Notes: generated by a model from the sequence alone, not told the origin. A stretch of 64,000 nt of DNA from Candidatus Methanosphaera massiliense (GCF_028890305.1 NZ_JARBXM010000001.1:64501-128500), one strand, 5' to 3'. Counted from the stretch's first letter, positions 29,972 to 40,698 are shown. Program-made: numbers and translations.

Positions 29972-32524
29972 ATGAATAATAAGAAAGTGTTTTTACTAAT
30001 AGCAACATTAATCCTATTATTTATAGGAATAAGTGCAGTATCAGCAGCTAACAGTACAGACCAATCCGTAACAACAACTGCCCAAGATACTAATACTATT
30101 ACTACCAGCACGCAGGACATACAAACAATTGAAAATAATAACGTTGATTATGCAGTAAAATCCCAACCAACTACCTCTAAGAAAATAAATACAACTTCTG
30201 CTATAAAACATGATTCAAAAAAATCATTGAAAACAGCAGAAAATATCACAGTAACCGACGGAAATTATAACCGTTATTTCAGTGGAGACTCAGGTACAAA
30301 AAATACAATAACAGCAAATAGTACTATTATACTAACAGGTTCATTTTACAACAAAACATTCTATCTTGATAAACAAGGATTAGTTCTTACAGGTTCTGAT
30401 GCAACAATTAACAATGGTCAAGTATTCCTTACTGAGGATGCAATAAATTCAACAGTAACTAATTTAAAAATTGTTACAACAGGTTATCAGGATGCTATTC
30501 ATAATGAAGCAATTGGCGCTAAAATTACCCATAACACCATAAACATAACTAACAATGATGACAACGGCGATTCAGACGTTGATTATGTGACACAAGGAAT
30601 ATATAATAACGTTGACAATGTAACTATTTCAAACAATAATGTGACTGTAAGAGGTCATGCAATGGATATTGATTGGGTAAATGGTGATCGTGCAGGCTTA
30701 GCTAATACATTCGGTATCTTTAATTGGGGAGGTAATAATGTTCTAATAGAGAATAATATTGCTGACGTTGGAAAAGCTGACGAATGTGATGGAACATATT
30801 ACGGTACTATAGATGGTATTGAAATCAAAAACGGTGATAATATAACCATCAATAATAACACAGTAACCATAAGTGGAGCAAGATTTGTATATGCAATAAA
30901 TGCATTAGATACTATAAGTAACATCAACATCACCAATAACAAACTACACATGACTGGTGACAGATACGTTGATGGAGTACAAATTGGTAATTATGCTACA
31001 AATTGTACAATCACAGGAAACAATGTTACAGGACATTGTTATAATACAACCATTTACACAGCAGATAATGAAGCTTTAGCATTTGGTATAATCACATCTA
31101 CCATGGGTGGTGTAGGTCCAACAATAAATATGAACGTAAGCGATAATAATATTAAATTAAATGCTCCAATCGTATACAGTATGGAAATATATCAAACACA
31201 AAACTCTACTATAAGTAATAATAATATTACTGGTGTCGGTAATTATACGATGGGTATTGAACTTGCACACTCTACCAATGCTACAATCACAGGCAACTAC
31301 GTGAACACTACAGGAAACAGTAATATACCAATTAATGAAATTGTTGAAGAAGTAAGACCTGGAAATACTGGAATTCAAATTCAACAAAACTCAGATAATG
31401 CAAAAATCATTAATAACACAGTCTACACAATAGATGTGGGTAATAATTCCAAAGCAGTGTCAATTAATGGAACTAATAATGTAGCTATACTAAATAATAC
31501 ATTATTATCCAATGATGTTACTGGTGATGAAGCTGTAACGATTACAGGAAATTTAACCAATATTACTATATCAGACAATATTAAACCAGTACTCAAAAAC
31601 GATGCTATAATAAATGTAGTCGTTCCTACAAATCCACAAACAAATACTAATATAACACTTGTAGCAACAGCAACTGATGCTAAAACATCAGTCCCACTGA
31701 ATGGTACAGTAGTCTTTAAGTTTAATGGTGTAACTTTAAAAGATAATAATAGTAATCCTATAAAAATTAAAATGACTAATGGTGTAGCTACTTTAAATTA
31801 CACATTAAGTGGTTTTGGTGGTAAAACATATAGGGTAACAGCAGTATATGGTAACGATTCATATAATAGAATAGAATATACTACTAATATGACTATACAA
31901 AAAGTTAATGTTTCTTTCATACAAAAAGAAATAACAGCATATGCTGGTCAAAATATATTACTTAATGAAACTATTCTTGACCAAAACGGTAACCAGTTAA
32001 AAGGTACTACAAAAGCAGCTGTGAAAGTAAATGGAAAAACTATTGCTCATATGAATATTGTTAATGGTCTTCTACTTACAAATATTACTTTACCATCAGG
32101 ATTACGTGCAGGTGATAATAATTTCACTATAGTACTAGGAGATAATAATAGATATTATAGTATGACTACTACATCTAAATTAGTTATTCTTAAAGAGGAC
32201 CCAGTTATTTCTATTGAAAAGTTAACTGCTAAATCTGGAGAATTCATAACTCTTGTAGCACATATCACTACAAGTGTAACAAAATTGCCAGTTGCTAATG
32301 GAAAATATGTATTTAAAGTTAATGGTGGAACTATAAGTAATGTTGATCCAGAAACAATGACAGAAACTACTGTTCAGTCAATTACTAATGGAACTGCTAT
32401 GCTAAGTACATATGTAAATATCTTCTGGGATGATGGTCTATATAATGTAACAGTTGTATACTCTGGTAATAATCACGTTAATTCCGGTAAATATACTGCA
32501 CCAGTCTTAACAATAAAAACCTAA
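29972..32524 (+). CDS. Adhesin-like surface protein (beta-helix then Ig-like)
   Basis: 850 residues. ATG after AGGGGTGAATA. Signal peptide NNKKVFLLIATLILLFIGISAVSAAN. A Thr/Gln-rich spacer (about 25-90) is followed by a parallel beta-helix (about 95-540) with repeated ITNN/NNNV turns, a region rich in Asp-Gly and Asn-Gly turns, and three Ig-like repeats (from about 545), each with a KVNGKT- or FKFNGVT-like strand. The C terminus ends in a short beta strand with no anchor. The start of the helix (NYNRYF...) resembles the same region of the preceding adhesin (DNYNLYF), so the two are probably paralogues by duplication. Confidence 0.85.
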   Translation: MNNKKVFLLIATLILLFIGISAVSAANSTDQSVTTTAQDTNTITTSTQDIQTIENNNVDYAVKSQPTTSKKINTTSAIKHDSKKSLKTAENITVTDGNYNRYFSGDSGTKNTITANSTIILTGSFYNKTFYLDKQGLVLTGSDATINNGQVFLTEDAINSTVTNLKIVTTGYQDAIHNEAIGAKITHNTINITNNDDNGDSDVDYVTQGIYNNVDNVTISNNNVTVRGHAMDIDWVNGDRAGLANTFGIFNWGGNNVLIENNIADVGKADECDGTYYGTIDGIEIKNGDNITINNNTVTISGARFVYAINALDTISNINITNNKLHMTGDRYVDGVQIGNYATNCTITGNNVTGHCYNTTIYTADNEALAFGIITSTMGGVGPTINMNVSDNNIKLNAPIVYSMEIYQTQNSTISNNNITGVGNYTMGIELAHSTNATITGNYVNTTGNSNIPINEIVEEVRPGNTGIQIQQNSDNAKIINNTVYTIDVGNNSKAVSINGTNNVAILNNTLLSNDVTGDEAVTITGNLTNITISDNIKPVLKNDAIINVVVPTNPQTNTNITLVATATDAKTSVPLNGTVVFKFNGVTLKDNNSNPIKIKMTNGVATLNYTLSGFGGKTYRVTAVYGNDSYNRIEYTTNMTIQKVNVSFIQKEITAYAGQNILLNETILDQNGNQLKGTTKAAVKVNGKTIAHMNIVNGLLLTNITLPSGLRAGDNNFTIVLGDNNRYYSMTTTSKLVILKEDPVISIEKLTAKSGEFITLVAHITTSVTKLPVANGKYVFKVNGGTISNVDPETMTETTVQSITNGTAMLSTYVNIFWDDGLYNVTVVYSGNNHVNSGKYTAPVLTIKT

Positions 32525-32758
32525 AACGTTTTTTAACTTTTTTATTTTTTTTTTCTTTAAATTACTCATTTTATAATTAAATTCAAAATATTTAAACTTT
32601 AATAGAAAAATTAAGACTAATTTACTTGAATTTTTATTAATAATACATAAATATATTAAATAAACTGAACTAAAATAGTATTAGTGTATTCTTATTCATT
32701 TATACTTGAATAGTTAAGATAAATAAAAATTGTTGAATACACTAAAAAGGAGTTATAT

Positions 32759-35700
32759 GTGATGAAAAATAAGATCTTTTCATTATGTATGATACTTTTT
32801 GTACTCTTAATTTGTACTACAGTAACTGCAAGTAATCCAGAAGATGTTAATAGTACAACAGCAACACCAACAATGAATGAGATAACTACAATTAATACAG
32901 AATCAACAATATCTGAACTAACAAGTGAAACACATGTTAATGAAGTATCATTAACAACAACAAAAACCAATAAGAAAATAGATACTACTACAACATCGAA
33001 GAAAAAATCAACAGATACAACAAGTAAAACAACGAAAAAAGATACAGCAACTATAACATCAAAAGAGGAACATGCAATATCAGAAATAAAAACTGTAGCC
33101 TCTGAGAAATCATCGTTTAAAACAGGCCCAAAATATATCAAACAAGCAAAAACTTATAGTTTGAATGGAAAAGTTACCTGTGTATATAATAAAACCTCAA
33201 TGACTTACGTCGGAGAGGAAAAAGACGCTATTGGAGTAGGAGGAGCAGTTATTACTGTATACAATGAAAATACAAGTAAAATAGTTACAAAAACGAAATC
33301 CGATTCATCTGGTAATTATGTAATAACAGGATTAACTCCAAATTACTACATAGTCAAATTCGAATATGGAACATATAAAACAGGTGAAGAAGAAGTTCAC
33401 ATCATAAATACTACTGAAAGTTTAAATTATACTTTCATACCCGATATAGCAATTATATCATACTCAGGAAGCTCGAGCGATGGACAATATAATAAATTCG
33501 AAGCCTTGAGAAAACTATCAGATAGAGTATATTTCCTTGAAGGTTATAATTTAAATAGTTCATATGATGTATCTGCTGAATGGATGTTAAGCCATACTAA
33601 CTTTATACTAGTAGATATGTATGCTTTAGGAGAAGGATTCGGAGTAAATACGAACCTCATCAAAGAATCACCAGCATCACAAAATAATAAGGTTGCATAT
33701 ACCTTTGGTATATATGGTTCATTAGTTAACCAGTTAGGCTGGGGATTCCTAGGTAACAGTCCATACTCCATTGAAAACACATATATTGGTTCATACTGGC
33801 AAGCAGAACCTATTAAAGATGAAACTGTCATTAAAACCAATATGAAAAACATGTTAAACTATATATTCTACCTACTAGGAGAAAGTAAAGTAAATCCAAC
33901 CCTAAATGGAAATACCCCCATATTAGCTGGACCACAATGGGGTATTTATTATCCTGGATACAAAATGTCTATACCAATTCCAACCAGTAAACAAATAAAT
34001 CAATGGATACAAATGGACCATGGATATAATGATGATGGATCCGGAAGTTTAAACTGGATGACAAACTACTACAATCCATGGATTCTAGAACATCAAAATC
34101 CAGTAGACATATTACACAACTTTGAACAATGGTACAATAAACACGTTAAATACAAAGGACCTTTCATTGCAATTATAAGCTACTACCAAACAACACCAGA
34201 AGTAGAAGCTCTAATAAAAGAATATGAAAGAAATGGTAGAGCAGCATTTTGTCTATATCAATATGCAACAACAAGTCCAACCATGACAGAATTACTAGAC
34301 ATTGCAGTAACCAATAAAAGCGGTTTATCCCGTGGAATTAGTGCTGCTAGTTCCTTATATTCATGGTCCACATCATATTCACAAATGTCAACAAACATAA
34401 CTGTAGAAACTTATAAACACACAAACATAACCATTCTAAATGCTTTAAGTGGTATTAGTAAATATAGTTATGAAAGTGAATATGGACCACAATCTGAATG
34501 GACATATAAAGTAACAGTTCCTCAGTTTGAAGGAGTTATTGGTGCACTGCCAATTTCTTACGTTGAAGATAATGGAACAACTGTAATTATCAAGGAAGGT
34601 GTGAAAAAGCACGTTCAACTAGTACTTAAATGGGCACAACTTAAAGAGAAAAAGAATTATGATAAAAAAATAGCTATAATTCTATATGACTACCCACCAG
34701 GTAGAGCAAACATAGGTGCATCATATCTTGATGTATATACCAGTGTACATGATTTACTAGTTAAAATGGCTGATGAAGGTTATAATATTGGAATGAAAAA
34801 AAGTGAAATTCCAACTACTGAAGAATTAACTACACTACTCATTGACATAGGTAACAAAGGAAACTGGGCAAAAGGTCTCCTTAATACATATGTTAAAGAC
34901 CATTATGCAAACCTAACTAAAAATCATCAGTTGATAAGTAAAAGTGATTTCCAAAAAATGTATGATGAATTACCAGAAAATCTTCAAAAACAATTAGTTG
35001 CATGTTGGGGAACAGGATTAGGTAATGGTTCAATGATATACAACAACAGTTACCTAGTTATACCTGGTATTTACTTTGGTAATATCTTTATAAGCATACA
35101 ACCAGCAAGAGGATGGGATTCCGTAACCGATTATCATAGTGATGCATTAGCACCACCACAACAATATGTTGCATTCTATAAATATTTATATAAATATTAT
35201 AAAGGAAAAACAGGTAATAGTGTAGATGCAATGATAAGTATGGGTACACACGGAACCCTTGAATGGTTACCAGGGCGTACATTAGGATTACAAGCATCAG
35301 ACTGGCCATTCCAGTTAATTGAGGCTCCAATCATATATCCTTATATTGTATCAAACCCTGGAGAAGGTATGACTGCAAAAGAAAGAAGTTTTGCACAAGT
35401 AATTACACATATGACACCAGTAACAACAGCTTCAAAACTATATGATGAATATGCAGACTTAAGTGATGCTATATCAAATTATGATAGTAACAAAAAAACT
35501 GGTGATTTAAGTAACGTTGAATATTATAAAGAATTAATATTAAACCTTACATCCACTGGTGGTTTTAAATCACCTGACTTCTTAAGAATGAGTGAAAACA
35601 TCACACTATACAATGAAGTAAAGGAAATTGGTGACCAAGAAATAATGAGTATATGTAAAAGTGCAATACTTAACCTATCCCAAAGTCTTAATAAATCAAT

Positions 35701-38269
35701 GAACGGTTACTATAATTATACCTTAAAAGGTAACATGACCTTTGATGAATACTTAGAAAAAATGTATAATTACACAACTAGTGATGAAGCTTTCGAAGAC
35801 TGGCTATCCACAATACATCAAACTATAGAGAGTTTAAGTGGAGATACTATAAACTATGGTGTACATACATTGGGATATGTCTGGAACGATACTGAAATGG
35901 TTCAAGGAATAACTAGCATTGCATCATCACGAACAAGTATACTGCAAGATATTATGAATATTTACTATAATATCGATGGAAATTATTATGATAAAATAAA
36001 ATCCGTTGATTTTACAGAACAACAGGCAGCTATTACTTCAACACTTGAAAGTATTGTAATGAGATTAGTTGATAATGCAACTGTTGAAAATGCTAAATTA
36101 ATGGCTAGAGAACAAAACCAAAACGAAAACAGTAGTTTCTATAATGATCTCTTACAAATAGTAACTTTCATAAATGAAGTTCGTGATAACAAAGAATGGG
36201 CATCTATTATGAACGCTCTTAGTGGTGGATATGTAGAACCAGGATTATCTGGAGACCCAGCATTATCTGATGTATTACCTACAGGTAGATCAATGTATTC
36301 TAGTGATACTACAAAAATGCCTAGTAGAGCTGCATGGTCTACTGCTGTTAAATCAGTAGATCAAATACTAACACAATACATGCAGGACCTCGGAGAAGAT
36401 ACATACCCAGAATTAGTTGGGGAAGTAATATGGGGTACTGAAGTACTTCGTACAGAAGGAATTAGTCTAGCTCAATATCTATATTTACTAGGAGTTAAAC
36501 CAACATGGGATCAAAGCGGAAAAGTAAATGGTACTGAGGTAATACCACTTCAAAACCTTACTATAACAATTGATGGTAAAATATATCAACGTCCAAGAAT
36601 TGATATCTTTGCTACTATTGTATCCAATAACCCATACTGGTTAAGCTTATTATACAATGCAGTAAACCAAGTGAATAATCTAAATGAAAGTATTGAAGAC
36701 AATTATGTTAAAAAACATTATGCCCAATTTAATTCCACATATAGATTATTTGGTCTTAATGGAGCTAAATTAGAAGGTACTGGTGTATCAGATTTACTTA
36801 ACAACATTGCATCATGGCAAAATTCAACTGAAGGTGTAGCTTACGAACAAGCAAGTGTATACGAATCAAGATTATGTAATGCATGGACAGTGAATTCTGA
36901 GGGAAAAATAGTAGTAATTCCAGGACAAAGAGACCTCTTTGCATATCTATTATCCAAAGTTAACCTGATAATGCAAGATATGGACAGTACATGGAGATAC
37001 ATAGATTCAGACGATTACACAGACTGGTTTGGAGGACTCCTGAATGCAGCTAATGTACATGGAGCAATTCCAAACACTATGTTGATAGATATACGTAACA
37101 GAAACAATATAATTTCAAGCACAATTTCCAAAGAAGTCAGTAAAGAAGTAATGACAACAATCACAAATCCACAATGGTTACAAGCAATGACTTCCTCCGT
37201 TGGTGGATGGAACCAACTATCACAAAACTTTGAAAACTTAATAAAAACAATATTCACAACACAAGGATATGAGGAAGATAAAAACGGAAAAGCAATCCAT
37301 AGAACAACAAGTGGAAACTCAACAGGTGCAATTAGCCAAGAATTATTCACAAAAAGCATGAAAGTTATAGTTTACAGTGAATACTTAATAGGTGATGCTA
37401 ACTATAAATCATATCCCCTTCAATCAATGCTAGGTTGGGGTATGACATTAGCTATGAACAACTATTGGAAAACAACTGATAACAAATTACTAAAAGATCT
37501 TATCCAAAAATACGTTGATAATGTAAATAAATGGGGAGTAGCATGTTGTCACCACACATGTGGTAATGTAAATCTCCATGAATGGATACTGAAACGAGGA
37601 TCTGCATTAGGTGTTAAAGGTTTAGAAAGATATTCACAACAATACTACTCAGCAACAAATACTGGAACTGTACTAGGTACCGGTGATTCTGGAACTGGTG
37701 CAGGATCAGGTAGTGGAACCGGTAGTGATACTGGCGGTGAAAACGGTGGAACCAATGTTGGAGGAGACAGCTTCAAAGGATATGGTGACGCTGGAGTATC
37801 TTCAGGATCAGGAGCTTACGCCGGAGCTGCAAGTTATGCTGGTTCAAGCAATGGTAATGCAGCAAGTCAAATGAGTGGATCTAGTACTGGATCAGATTCA
37901 GGAAATAGTGGAAACAATAATGGACAAAATTCTGGAAATGGAACTGATAATGGTTCAGGAAATAGTCAAGGTTCATCTAATTCCGGTTCAAGCTCTGGAA
38001 GTGGAAATAGTACTGAATCAGGTAGTTCTGATGTAGGTCAAGGAGCTAACGGAGGATCCGTATCCTCAGCTAGTTCAGCATCAAGTAGTTCAGCATCAAG
38101 TAGTGGAGCTACAAGTGCTACTGCTGCAGTTTATGCTGTATCCTCAAAAAGTGGAGGACAAGCAGCATCTTCACAAGCTGAAATATCTCTAGGATACATT
38201 TTAGCAATTGTTTTAATTGCAGTATTCTTCTTTACCGGATTTACAAGAAAATCAGCGCGTCAAGAGTAA
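32759..38269 (+). CDS. Exported, membrane-anchored CobN/Mg-chelatase-like protein (HmuS-like)
   Basis: 1836 residues. Order: signal peptide (MKNKIFSLCMILFVLLICTTV..), Thr/Ser/Lys-rich spacer (25-125), a CnaB or carboxypeptidase-regulatory-like beta domain (about 132-225), a CobN/Mg-chelatase H-subunit-like body (about 230-1620), a Gly/Ser/Asn-rich linker (about 1640-1800) and a C-terminal membrane helix (about 1809-1829) with a basic tail. A CCHHTCGN cluster (Cys1596-Asn1603) near the end of the body could bind metal or haem. Classical CobN is cytoplasmic and inserts cobalt; export and anchoring argue against that role and for extracellular tetrapyrrole handling, as in HmuS. GTG 32759 or ATG 32762 may be the start; GGAG lies six bases before GTG. 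Same strand as the DUF2162-ExbB-DUF2149 cassette, with two adhesins between. Confidence 0.85.
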   Translation: MMKNKIFSLCMILFVLLICTTVTASNPEDVNSTTATPTMNEITTINTESTISELTSETHVNEVSLTTTKTNKKIDTTTTSKKKSTDTTSKTTKKDTATITSKEEHAISEIKTVASEKSSFKTGPKYIKQAKTYSLNGKVTCVYNKTSMTYVGEEKDAIGVGGAVITVYNENTSKIVTKTKSDSSGNYVITGLTPNYYIVKFEYGTYKTGEEEVHIINTTESLNYTFIPDIAIISYSGSSSDGQYNKFEALRKLSDRVYFLEGYNLNSSYDVSAEWMLSHTNFILVDMYALGEGFGVNTNLIKESPASQNNKVAYTFGIYGSLVNQLGWGFLGNSPYSIENTYIGSYWQAEPIKDETVIKTNMKNMLNYIFYLLGESKVNPTLNGNTPILAGPQWGIYYPGYKMSIPIPTSKQINQWIQMDHGYNDDGSGSLNWMTNYYNPWILEHQNPVDILHNFEQWYNKHVKYKGPFIAIISYYQTTPEVEALIKEYERNGRAAFCLYQYATTSPTMTELLDIAVTNKSGLSRGISAASSLYSWSTSYSQMSTNITVETYKHTNITILNALSGISKYSYESEYGPQSEWTYKVTVPQFEGVIGALPISYVEDNGTTVIIKEGVKKHVQLVLKWAQLKEKKNYDKKIAIILYDYPPGRANIGASYLDVYTSVHDLLVKMADEGYNIGMKKSEIPTTEELTTLLIDIGNKGNWAKGLLNTYVKDHYANLTKNHQLISKSDFQKMYDELPENLQKQLVACWGTGLGNGSMIYNNSYLVIPGIYFGNIFISIQPARGWDSVTDYHSDALAPPQQYVAFYKYLYKYYKGKTGNSVDAMISMGTHGTLEWLPGRTLGLQASDWPFQLIEAPIIYPYIVSNPGEGMTAKERSFAQVITHMTPVTTASKLYDEYADLSDAISNYDSNKKTGDLSNVEYYKELILNLTSTGGFKSPDFLRMSENITLYNEVKEIGDQEIMSICKSAILNLSQSLNKSMNGYYNYTLKGNMTFDEYLEKMYNYTTSDEAFEDWLSTIHQTIESLSGDTINYGVHTLGYVWNDTEMVQGITSIASSRTSILQDIMNIYYNIDGNYYDKIKSVDFTEQQAAITSTLESIVMRLVDNATVENAKLMAREQNQNENSSFYNDLLQIVTFINEVRDNKEWASIMNALSGGYVEPGLSGDPALSDVLPTGRSMYSSDTTKMPSRAAWSTAVKSVDQILTQYMQDLGEDTYPELVGEVIWGTEVLRTEGISLAQYLYLLGVKPTWDQSGKVNGTEVIPLQNLTITIDGKIYQRPRIDIFATIVSNNPYWLSLLYNAVNQVNNLNESIEDNYVKKHYAQFNSTYRLFGLNGAKLEGTGVSDLLNNIASWQNSTEGVAYEQASVYESRLCNAWTVNSEGKIVVIPGQRDLFAYLLSKVNLIMQDMDSTWRYIDSDDYTDWFGGLLNAANVHGAIPNTMLIDIRNRNNIISSTISKEVSKEVMTTITNPQWLQAMTSSVGGWNQLSQNFENLIKTIFTTQGYEEDKNGKAIHRTTSGNSTGAISQELFTKSMKVIVYSEYLIGDANYKSYPLQSMLGWGMTLAMNNYWKTTDNKLLKDLIQKYVDNVNKWGVACCHHTCGNVNLHEWILKRGSALGVKGLERYSQQYYSATNTGTVLGTGDSGTGAGSGSGTGSDTGGENGGTNVGGDSFKGYGDAGVSSGSGAYAGAASYAGSSNGNAASQMSGSSTGSDSGNSGNNNGQNSGNGTDNGSGNSQGSSNSGSSSGSGNSTESGSSDVGQGANGGSVSSASSASSSSASSSGATSATAAVYAVSSKSGGQAASSQAEISLGYILAIVLIAVFFFTGFTRKSARQE

Positions 38270-38434
38270 TGTATCATATATAATAAAATTATATAATAAC
38301 AAAAAAACCCCCTTTCTTTCTTTTATTTTTTTATAAAAAATAGATTCTAATTTTAGTAGAAAAAGAAATTTCATTTTATTAATTTAAGAAAAATAGCTTT
38401 TTTAACAATTTAAAAAAAAAAATTAAATTATAGA

Positions 38435-39385
38435 TTATAATGTTTGTACATGTTTATATAATCTATCAGAATTGTTTTTATACCAATTAACTGTTTTTTC
38501 CATTGCATCTTCAAATGTCCATTTAGGTTCCCATCCTAATTTTTTAGTTTTTGATGCATCTAAGGAGTATCTTCTATCATGACCTAAACGGTCATCTACA
38601 TGTTTTATTAGGCTTTCAGGTTTTCCTAGTTTTTCTAGTATCATTTTTGTGATTTCTAGATTATTTCTTTCATTTCCTCCACCTATATTATATACTTCTC
38701 CAATTTTTCCTTTATGTAGCACTGTATCTATACCTGCACAGTTATCCTCTACATATATCCAATCACGAACATTTTTTCCATCCCCATATACGGGTAGCTG
38801 TTCATTATGAATTGCTTTTAATATGAATAATGGTATTAATTTTTCAGGGAATTGACGTGGTCCAAAGTTATTACTACTTCTTGTTATCATTACCGGTATT
38901 CCATACGTTTTATAGTATGCATTTACTAGTAAATCTCCTCCAGCTTTACTTGCTGAGTATGGGCTTGATGGGTCTATGTTGTCTGTTTCTTTGAATGAAC
39001 CTTCTAATATACTACCATATACTTCATCGGTTGATATTTGTATATATTTCTCTACATCATATTTTCTTACTAGTTCTAGTAGGTTCTGTGTACCTAATAC
39101 ATCTGATTTTACAAAGGATGCTGGGTCCGTGATTGATTTGTCTACATGAGTTTCTGCTGCAAAATTTACAACATAATTTGCATCTTTCATTGCCTTTGAT
39201 GCATCTGTTTGGCTGGCTATATCTCCTTTAATGAAGTTTACATCTAATCCTTTTAGATTCTCCATATCTCCAGCATATGTTAACTTGTCTAACACTGTTA
39301 TTTCATAGTCTTCATATTTATCTGCTATGTAGTGAACAAAATTTGAACCTATAAATCCTGCTCCACCTGTTATCATTATTTTCAA
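38435..39385 (-). CDS. rfbB: dTDP-glucose 4,6-dehydratase
   Basis: Converts dTDP-glucose to dTDP-4-keto-6-deoxyglucose. An extended SDR of about 316 residues: NAD-binding GGAGFIGSNFV at the N terminus, STDEVYG, and the catalytic YSASKAGGD (YxxxK), followed by RSSNNFGPRQFPEKLIPLF, typical of RmlB. I prefer TTG at 39385, which starts MKIMITGGAG and has GGGTG five bases upstream; the GTG at 39394 overlaps that site. It is divergent from rfbD. Together with rfbA (15 kb) these make all but RmlC of the dTDP-rhamnose route; no rfbC is seen in the window. Confidence 0.93.
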   Translation of the reverse strand: MKIMITGGAGFIGSNFVHYIADKYEDYEITVLDKLTYAGDMENLKGLDVNFIKGDIASQTDASKAMKDANYVVNFAAETHVDKSITDPASFVKSDVLGTQNLLELVRKYDVEKYIQISTDEVYGSILEGSFKETDNIDPSSPYSASKAGGDLLVNAYYKTYGIPVMITRSSNNFGPRQFPEKLIPLFILKAIHNEQLPVYGDGKNVRDWIYVEDNCAGIDTVLHKGKIGEVYNIGGGNERNNLEITKMILEKLGKPESLIKHVDDRLGHDRRYSLDASKTKKLGWEPKWTFEDAMEKTVNWYKNNSDRLYKHVQTL

Positions 39386-39546
39386 AGTAGTCACCCTTAC
39401 CTGTTTAAGAAATTACTTTTTTTTGTAATTCTTTATTATTATTTAAATCTTTATAAATTAGTCTATTAATAATTTTGGAAGTGGGATTTTTTCCTTGATT
39501 GATTTAATCCTAAATATTTTATAGTTTGATTTAGTAATAGTTTATT

Positions 39547-40407
39547 ATGAAATTCTTTATAACCGGCGGCAGTGGTTTATTGGGTGAAAGACTATCTGCT
39601 ATAGCAAATGATAATTATGATATAACGTTATCACATAATTCTAATCCTACAGGTAATACTATTAAATGTGATATAACAAATGAACAAGAAGTTGAGAAAG
39701 TAATATTAAATAATAGCCCAGATGTTATTATTCATTGTGCGGCCATGACTAATGTTGATTTATGTGAAGATGAGATAGATAAAGCATATGATATTAATGG
39801 AAATGGAACTGGAAATATTGCCCGTGCAGGTGAAAAAGTTGGAGCAAAGGTAATATATGTGTCCACAGACTTTGTATTTGATGGAAAAAAAGGAAATTAT
39901 AGTGAAGATGACGAGGTTAATCCTCTTGGATATTATGCTAAATCAAAGTATGACGGAGAAGTACAGCTTAAGAAATATTCTACAAATTGGGCTATTGCAA
40001 GAGTAAGTGTCTTATATGGATGGCATAAACGACAAAACTTCACAACATGGGTTATTAACCAACTAAGACAGGACAATGATATAAATATTGTAACTGATCA
40101 AATTAATTCTCCTACATTTGCAGATAATGCTGCCGAGGCAATATATGAAATAGCTTTACAAGATAAAAATGGAATATATCATACAGCAGGAAATGATGAG
40201 ATTAGTAGATATGATTTTACAATGAAGATTGCAGAGGAATTTGACTTAAATAAGGAATTAATTCATCCAACTAATAGTACTGAATTTGTACAAAAAGCAC
40301 CTAGACCTATGAATTCATCATTAAATGTACATAAGGTTGAAAAAGAATTAGGTATGAGAATGGAAACTTGTTCCGAATCATTACATAGAATGGCAGAAAA
40401 TGAGTAA
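39547..40407 (+). CDS. rfbD: dTDP-4-dehydrorhamnose reductase
   Basis: Last enzyme of dTDP-rhamnose synthesis. The 286-residue SDR has ITGGSGLLGERL at the N terminus, CAAMTNVDLCE, STDFVFDG and the YxxxK motif (YYAKSKYDGE), then the RmlD-type NSPTFADNAAEAI and APRPMNSSLN segments. The ATG has no Shine-Dalgarno; a TATA-like ATTTTATAG lies about 25-30 bases upstream (near 39515), so a leaderless or near-leaderless transcript is likely. Divergent from rfbB. Confidence 0.92.
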   Translation: MKFFITGGSGLLGERLSAIANDNYDITLSHNSNPTGNTIKCDITNEQEVEKVILNNSPDVIIHCAAMTNVDLCEDEIDKAYDINGNGTGNIARAGEKVGAKVIYVSTDFVFDGKKGNYSEDDEVNPLGYYAKSKYDGEVQLKKYSTNWAIARVSVLYGWHKRQNFTTWVINQLRQDNDINIVTDQINSPTFADNAAEAIYEIALQDKNGIYHTAGNDEISRYDFTMKIAEEFDLNKELIHPTNSTEFVQKAPRPMNSSLNVHKVEKELGMRMETCSESLHRMAENE

Positions 40408-40562
40408 TTAACTGCTATTCATTATTTATTTTTTATTTAATTTTCCCTTTGAAAAACAAAAAATTTATATATTAAGATTTAAATAAATAGTAGTAGCTTT
40501 TATAAGGTTGAATATATTTTAAAAACCATCCGAAATTAAAGTGAAAAAAACTTTTTTTATAT

Positions 40563-40646
40563 GCGGGGGTGGTCGAGCGGTCAAAGGCGATAGGTTGAGG
40601 GCCTATTGAGGTAGTCTCTTCGCGGGTTCGATTCCCGTCTCCCGCA
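40563..40646 (+). tRNA. tRNA-Leu (anticodon GAG)
   Basis: An 84-base class II tRNA. The acceptor arm GCGGGGG pairs with CTCCCGC (one G-T). The anticodon stem-loop ATAGG-TTGAGGG-CCTAT gives anticodon GAG. A variable arm follows, and the T-arm is CGGGTTCGATTCCCG. The discriminator base is A and CCA is not encoded. An AT-rich promoter region lies upstream (40408-40562). Confidence 0.96.
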
Positions 40647-40698
40647 CTTAATAATATTAATTCTAATTTTAAATAAAAAAAAATAGTATTTTAGATAT

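Noticed and set aside
32759-38269. Cobaltochelatase CobN of cobalamin synthesis
   Set aside because: Signal peptide, linker and membrane anchor place it outside the cell, where cobalt insertion in biosynthesis does not occur.
22094-38269. Prophage or transposon carrying the island
   Set aside because: No integrase, transposase, terminal repeats or attachment duplications were found at the borders.
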